From an uncultured candidate division Zixibacteria bacterium (GTDB lineage: Bacteria; Zixibacteria; MSB-5A5; GN15; PGXB01), in the NCBI GenBank assembly GCA_937925655.1, contig CALAMC010000098.1, positions 1-64,000 of the forward strand: DNA of 64,000 bases, read 5' to 3'. Below the pieces are notes generated by a model. That model saw only the letters and a list, made by a program, of their open reading frames with translations. It was not told the origin of the DNA and made no database searches. Made by a program: the position numbers and the translations under genes. This document shows positions 60,077 to 64,000 of the stretch, piece by piece; position 1 is the first letter of the stretch, and every line of letters begins with the position of its first letter.

Positions 60077-61220
60077 TTCCCGGCCGCACCCGACGGCTCT
60101 TGGCCTTTAAAGTGATTCTTGCCCTGGCCGTTATCCCCCTTTGTTCGTCAGGCGGCGATATATCTTCGAAAGCCGCCATCAAACGACCGCTGAAATCATC
60201 GGCTTCGACCGGAACCATGATATAGTTTTCGAAATGCTCGAAGGCCGCAAGCGATAGCGAAAAGATGCCATGCCGGTAAAGGCGTTTCATGATTACGTCG
60301 GGATTTTCGGTTTTTATCAGAATATGTCCCGACGGCGTCATGCGACAGGTCATGTTTTTAGACCGCAACCGGACCGTCAAATAGAGCATGTTCTCATGAA
60401 TATTGGTGATGCGTTCGTCGATGCGATCCATGTCCGCCAGCACCGCCGCGGCGGCGATATCGGCCAGAATATGCGGGCTGTGACCCAGATGATATCTTTC
60501 CAGAAATTTCAGATTATCCGGGTGCGACAGGATAAATCCAAACGGCTGGGCATCCAGTCCATACACGCCGTCGAAGGCACGCACTATGAACAGGTTGTGA
60601 TACTTGCGTACCAAAGACGTCAATGAGTACTGCCGCATCATCAGCGCGCTCTCGTCGATTATAACCATGGCCCGTCCGGCGTTGTCCAGCAGATACCGCG
60701 CTTCGGATTCGTTCAATAGTACACCGCCGGGAAGCGACGGTTGCCCGATATACAACAATCGCGTGAAATCATTAATATGCGTGATCAGACTATCCACGTT
60801 GATATCGAACGGGGTCGGGCTGTTGATGCGCCGGATGCGCACCCCGAACGAATCGGCGTGATGGCGAATCCGGCTCATGGTCGGCAGGGCTATCAGTATT
60901 TCCACGCCCGGCTCGAGATACGCCCGGCAAACCGCCTCCAGCGCCACGTCGGCTCCGGCGTACGTTTGTATGTAATTTTCCGGCAAACCGCAGAACTCCG
61001 ATATGGATCGGTACAATTCATTTTCATCGTACACGAAAGACAGAAAGTCGTCCCGTTCGAGGTTTTTCAAAGCTTCGAGAACCTTTTGAGTCGGCGGCCA
61101 GGTTGGACGGAAAACGGGCGCTGTCCTTGCAGGATCATTGGAGGATAAAACTCCCGTCCGGGCGGGTGTTTTGGCCGCACCACGGACGCCGTTTCGTCCG
61201 AATTCGGTCGGGATCGTCAT
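60066..61220 (-). CDS. HisC-like aminotransferase fold protein lacking the PLP lysine
   Basis: 384 residues of fold type I (histidinol-phosphate aminotransferase-like). The cofactor region reads FDGVYGL (216-222) where active enzymes have FSKAYGL, so Gly218 replaces the Schiff-base lysine, and the following Arg of LRxGY is absent. Also GQPSLPGG replaces NPNNPTG and DES replaces DEAY. Asp189 is kept. It probably has no transaminase activity and may be a structural or binding homologue. It overlaps both neighbours (PHP gene by 4 bases, sugar transferase by 11 bases). Confidence 0.8.
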   Translation of the reverse strand: MTIPTEFGRNGVRGAAKTPARTGVLSSNDPARTAPVFRPTWPPTQKVLEALKNLERDDFLSFVYDENELYRSISEFCGLPENYIQTYAGADVALEAVCRAYLEPGVEILIALPTMSRIRHHADSFGVRIRRINSPTPFDINVDSLITHINDFTRLLYIGQPSLPGGVLLNESEARYLLDNAGRAMVIIDESALMMRQYSLTSLVRKYHNLFIVRAFDGVYGLDAQPFGFILSHPDNLKFLERYHLGHSPHILADIAAAAVLADMDRIDERITNIHENMLYLTVRLRSKNMTCRMTPSGHILIKTENPDVIMKRLYRHGIFSLSLAAFEHFENYIMVPVEADDFSGRLMAAFEDISPPDEQRGITARARITLKAKSRRVRPGNAL

Positions 61221-61999
61221 GATTGCTCCTCGTCCCTTTTGTTCGACCGCTGATACCGATTTCGAATCGACTCCACCATCGGGCCAAAAGTCGCACCGGC
61301 GATTTTCTTCAACAGGCTTTCTTTACCTTTTTGGTGAGCCGTGCGCATCGCCGTCATATCTTGCTCGGCGCTGTAAGCTTCATAACGAAGCAGTCGCGGG
61401 GATTTTAAAAGCGCCTTTTTAATATCATCAGGATCGGTCGAACTGAATTCTTCCAGTTCGATATAGGCTTTACCGATATCTTCTATGCGATGCGCATCGC
61501 TGCCGGACGTGACGGCTATTTCGGGGTGCACCGCCAGAAACCGGCCGGTGTCGATAATATCGTCCGGTTCGGCCCCATACGTAAACGCTTCGACCAGGTC
61601 AATGCCGGCGAGCATTTTTTCCAATTCCTGACCGTCATATATTTTTTCATGAAAGCGATGGCTTAGAAATCCGGTGCCGCGATGAAACGGATGCGGCATC
61701 ATGACCAGCCCACCCTGGGCGTGAATTTCGTCGATAATGTCGAATACGTCCCGGCTGACTATTTCGCCGTGCAAAAACAAGCCTATAACATGCGTCCCCT
61801 GCTCGGAGGTGATTTCCATGCCGGGAATAATGGTGATTTTCGATGTTATATTACGGGCTAAGCCGCAGGCCGACATGGTGTCGTGGTCGGTGATGGCGAT
61901 TGCATCCAGAGCGGCCGTTTCGGCGGCCCTGATGATTTCAGTCACGTCGCTTTGGCTGTCGAACGAATGACCGGTGTGAATATGAAGATCCAGTTTCAT
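61217..61999 (-). CDS. PHP-domain metal-dependent phosphoesterase
   Basis: About 260 residues. HIHTGHS (near residue 5), ITDHDTMSA, PHPFHRG and GSDAHRIEDIG are the PHP metal-binding signatures. Family members include tyrosine-protein phosphatases such as CpsB/YwqE that control capsule export and RNase/AMP trinucleotide phosphoesterases; in this cluster a polysaccharide link is likely. I start it at ATG 61999; an in-frame ATG 15 bases upstream also fits. Overlaps the next gene by 4 bases (ATGA). Confidence 0.85.
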   Translation of the reverse strand: MKLDLHIHTGHSFDSQSDVTEIIRAAETAALDAIAITDHDTMSACGLARNITSKITIIPGMEITSEQGTHVIGLFLHGEIVSRDVFDIIDEIHAQGGLVMMPHPFHRGTGFLSHRFHEKIYDGQELEKMLAGIDLVEAFTYGAEPDDIIDTGRFLAVHPEIAVTSGSDAHRIEDIGKAYIELEEFSSTDPDDIKKALLKSPRLLRYEAYSAEQDMTAMRTAHQKGKESLLKKIAGATFGPMVESIRNRYQRSNKRDEEQS

Positions 62000-62207
62000 T
62001 AAATTGCCATCCATAGCCTTTTTGATTCATTCTATGGCAAGACTGATGCCCGAAACGGTCTTTTTGTTTCGCTTCGAAACAATTTTTAAGACATTGTCTA
62101 ATAATGACTTACCATATAAAAGAACCTGCGGTTGGAAACAGGTTTTAAATCATTGAATAAAAACCGAAAATTTTTCCGTCGATAATGGAAGCTAATTCCA
62201 AAACTAA

Positions 62208-62242
62208 GAGCCGCCCGGCGGGAGTTTGTTACCGGGCGGCTC
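62208..62242 (-). terminator. Terminator-like hairpin after the SLBB gene
   Basis: Perfect eleven-pair stem GAGCCGCCCGG/CCGGGCGGCTC with a 13-base loop, followed on the minus strand by TTAGTTTTGG. It lies 28 bases past the stop. The rest of 62000-62269 carries no gene. Confidence 0.75.
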
Positions 62243-62269
62243 CATTGGAAGGTGAGAATGGGTTAATCG

Positions 62270-64000
62270 TTATAGTCGGTCTATTATCAGGACGGACGTC
62301 AATACCCCGCCCAGAATTGTCGCTACGGTCGAAGCCGACTTCAACCAGTCACGTTGCTTTTTAATTTCGGTCGGTACGAAAATAACGTCGCCGACGTCCA
62401 CCTTCTTGCGCAATGTGCCATTATGGGCAAATACCTGCCCATTGGCCTTGATAAGCTTGGTTCCCGATTTCTCGGCTTGACCGGTGAAATTCCCGGCCTG
62501 CCGGACATAATAATCGACTGACCGGCCCGGTTCATATTTGATCGTCCCGTTGGACGCTACGGCTCCGATGACCGAAACGCCGCTGGGCATATCCGGCACA
62601 TATATATAGTCATCCTTTTGGAGGCGGATATCCCCTTCGCGGCCCCCGGTGGCCAGAATTTTTTCCACATCGACAATAATGCGGTTCATCTTATGAGGAT
62701 CGAACGATCCCGTTTCCAGACGGCGGACATTGCCGGTCGAATCTTCGACCAGCGGTTGCGAGTTGATAATTATTTCCGGAATGTTCTGCCGAATCAGGTC
62801 ATTTCCTATGGATTTGCGTTGCAGTACCAGTCCGCGAGGAAAAGCCCGCTCGGTAAATCCGCCTGCACGATTCAGCAGTTGGTAAAGCGTTTCTTCGCCG
62901 GATAAAAGCGAATAACGCCCGGGGAAGCGAACTTCACCCTCGATATTCACCAGGCGGTGCAAAAACCAGTCGGGGAATTCACGGATAAAGACCCGGTCGT
63001 CCTCTTCCAGCCCGATTTGACGCATGTTGTCATCGGTGATGTCGATTACCTGCGTCGTAATGCTCCCCGCCGTATCCGTCCGGGCCAGTTCCACCCGGTA
63101 TTTATAAGCGTTACGTTTGAGGTTCCCGGCCAGAAAAATCAGGTCATATACCGTCATGCCGTCATACAGCTCATACTGCCCCGGATTTTTGATCTCCCCG
63201 TCGATATAAACGTACTTTTTCCACTCGATTTCATCGATGCTGTAAATGTGAAGAGAATCAAGATCTTTTAATGAATAGTCCGCCTGCCCCGATAAAACCT
63301 CTTTAAGGTTGAACGGGATAATTTCAATTCGGCGGTCCGGGTACTTGCGGAATATATTGGCCCGCTCCAGATAAACGTTTTCCGGCCGCAGTTCCCCCCG
63401 TGCGATAAGAGTCGCCACGGTGGTGGAATCGGTTCTTTCGTATGTGCCCGGGTGTTGTACCATGCCGCCGATTTTGACGACATTGCGATGCACGTCGAAC
63501 ACCGAAAATACGGTCACCCGGTCACCATCGGCCAGACATATATCCGGCGGATTGCCCGCCTGCAATGGATTGAGGTTGACGTCGAGTACGATTTTCTTGT
63601 TGTCTTCAGAAATACGGTTCAGCATGATCCGGTCCAGGTAGGCCTCGGCCGTCGTCCCCCCGGCCAGTTCGATTAACTGCGCGACCGTCTCCACGTCGGA
63701 CAATTCATAAATGGCCGGACGTTTTACCTCGCCGGATATCGTCACCCGCGGACCTGACACCGGCACGAATATGGCATCACCCGAAGCCAGGCGGATATCT
63801 CCCTCGGTATTACCCTTCAATAAAAAATCATATATATCGACCGTCTTCTCCAGACGGTTATTGCGAATCAGGCGGATATTGCGCAATGACCCGCGTTCAT
63901 TCGGACCTCCGGCCAGATACAAAGCATTGAACAGCGTCGTCAGCGAACTGACCGTGTACGCTCCGGGTTTCTTGACTTCCCCGGTCAAATACACGCGAAT
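62270..64000 (-). CDS. SLBB-domain polysaccharide export protein, N-terminus beyond window
   Basis: At least 576 residues, open to the window edge without a convincing start. It has six SLBB-type repeats, each opening with a pattern like LTGEVKKPGAY, ISGEVKRPAIY, IGGMVQHPGTY, IDGEIKNPGQY, IEGEVRFPGRY and VIGAVASNGTI. A C-terminal membrane helix (ASTVATILGGVLTSVLII) follows. It resembles Wza/GumB-like export proteins but with more repeats, as in FCB and delta groups. A terminator follows. It probably lies in the same cluster as the sugar transferase. Confidence 0.92.
   Translation of the reverse strand: MRVYLTGEVKKPGAYTVSSLTTLFNALYLAGGPNERGSLRNIRLIRNNRLEKTVDIYDFLLKGNTEGDIRLASGDAIFVPVSGPRVTISGEVKRPAIYELSDVETVAQLIELAGGTTAEAYLDRIMLNRISEDNKKIVLDVNLNPLQAGNPPDICLADGDRVTVFSVFDVHRNVVKIGGMVQHPGTYERTDSTTVATLIARGELRPENVYLERANIFRKYPDRRIEIIPFNLKEVLSGQADYSLKDLDSLHIYSIDEIEWKKYVYIDGEIKNPGQYELYDGMTVYDLIFLAGNLKRNAYKYRVELARTDTAGSITTQVIDITDDNMRQIGLEEDDRVFIREFPDWFLHRLVNIEGEVRFPGRYSLLSGEETLYQLLNRAGGFTERAFPRGLVLQRKSIGNDLIRQNIPEIIINSQPLVEDSTGNVRRLETGSFDPHKMNRIIVDVEKILATGGREGDIRLQKDDYIYVPDMPSGVSVIGAVASNGTIKYEPGRSVDYYVRQAGNFTGQAEKSGTKLIKANGQVFAHNGTLRKKVDVGDVIFVPTEIKKQRDWLKSASTVATILGGVLTSVLIIDRL

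Noticed and set aside
1..64000. CRISPR arrays, tRNA or rRNA genes, prophage
   Set aside because: No regularly spaced repeats, tRNA cloverleaf with CCA end, rRNA sequence or phage structural genes were seen in reading the intergenic stretches; a tRNA scan could not be run.

Overview
The window reads as chromosome of a diderm (outer-membrane) bacterium outside the Proteobacteria, most likely from the FCB-type superphyla (a Zixibacteria-like lineage is my best guess, by gene content only). The evidence is LolC/LolD lipoprotein export, TPR-barrel and SLBB/polysaccharide-export proteins and several lipoproteins (outer membrane), next to an McsA-McsB-ClpC arginine-phosphorylation module and an RqcH homologue, with FCB-flavoured families (DUF2723, DUF4175, DUF4159, DUF5989, DUF2914). 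Genes are dense, mostly on the minus strand, and many neighbours overlap by a few bases. The window opens inside an unrecognised membrane-anchored protein and closes inside an SLBB export protein.

Layout. 1-10 kb: ispG, a TPR/barrel protein, small membrane and VOC proteins, rqcH, a two-subunit class I fumarase, a Ste24-like M48 protease and a DMT transporter. 10-10.5 kb: a decayed REP-associated transposase tail next to a REP-like palindrome, with a second palindrome of the same build at 6.1 kb. 10.5-23 kb, minus strand: a long housekeeping string (GT-C glycosyltransferase, comEA, a PilM-like protein, rsmD, coaD, lysS, lolC, lolD, mcsA, mcsB, clpC, rpmA). 23-36 kb: NYN and excisionase-like proteins, a DUF2723 membrane protein, a DUF4159-DUF4175-TPR operon, a PilZ protein behind a folded leader, and a serine hydrolase lipoprotein. 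36-45 kb: a small RRM protein, NfeD-SPFH pair, a MEMO/AMMECR1 fusion, an epimerase-membrane protein-class V aminotransferase operon, and a DUF2914 protein. 44-47 kb: a carbamoyltransferase cluster (small membrane protein, NodU-like enzyme, DUF5989, SGNH hydrolase). 47-54 kb: mixed accessory genes, including an Fe-S UDG-like protein, two GNATs, a YiiX-like hydrolase, a second RRM gene and a CpcT/CpeT-family lipoprotein. 54.4-58.3 kb: a thiol/redox group. 58.5-64 kb: an exopolysaccharide cluster.

Three observations stand out. (1) In the tightly overlapped minus-strand operon osmC-DUF302-[small membrane protein]-fmdB-thioredoxin lipoprotein, the small membrane protein (55200..55391) is open across exactly one in-frame UGA. 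Just after that UGA lies a hairpin with apical loop GGUC, 18 nt away, as expected of a bacterial SECIS. I read it as an unannotated selenoprotein of 63 residues with Sec36. (2) The two RRM genes, 15 kb apart, carry related 5' leaders with a GCGC hairpin followed by a GUUUAU...AUAAAC stem whose inner base pairs differ compensatorily, so this is probably a cis-regulatory RNA. (3) The aminotransferase-fold protein of the exopolysaccharide cluster has lost the PLP lysine (FDGVYGL where FSKAYGL is expected).

Limits: all family calls are from reading motifs by eye. No database search, alignment or folding program was run, and starts were chosen from ribosome-binding sites and family length.
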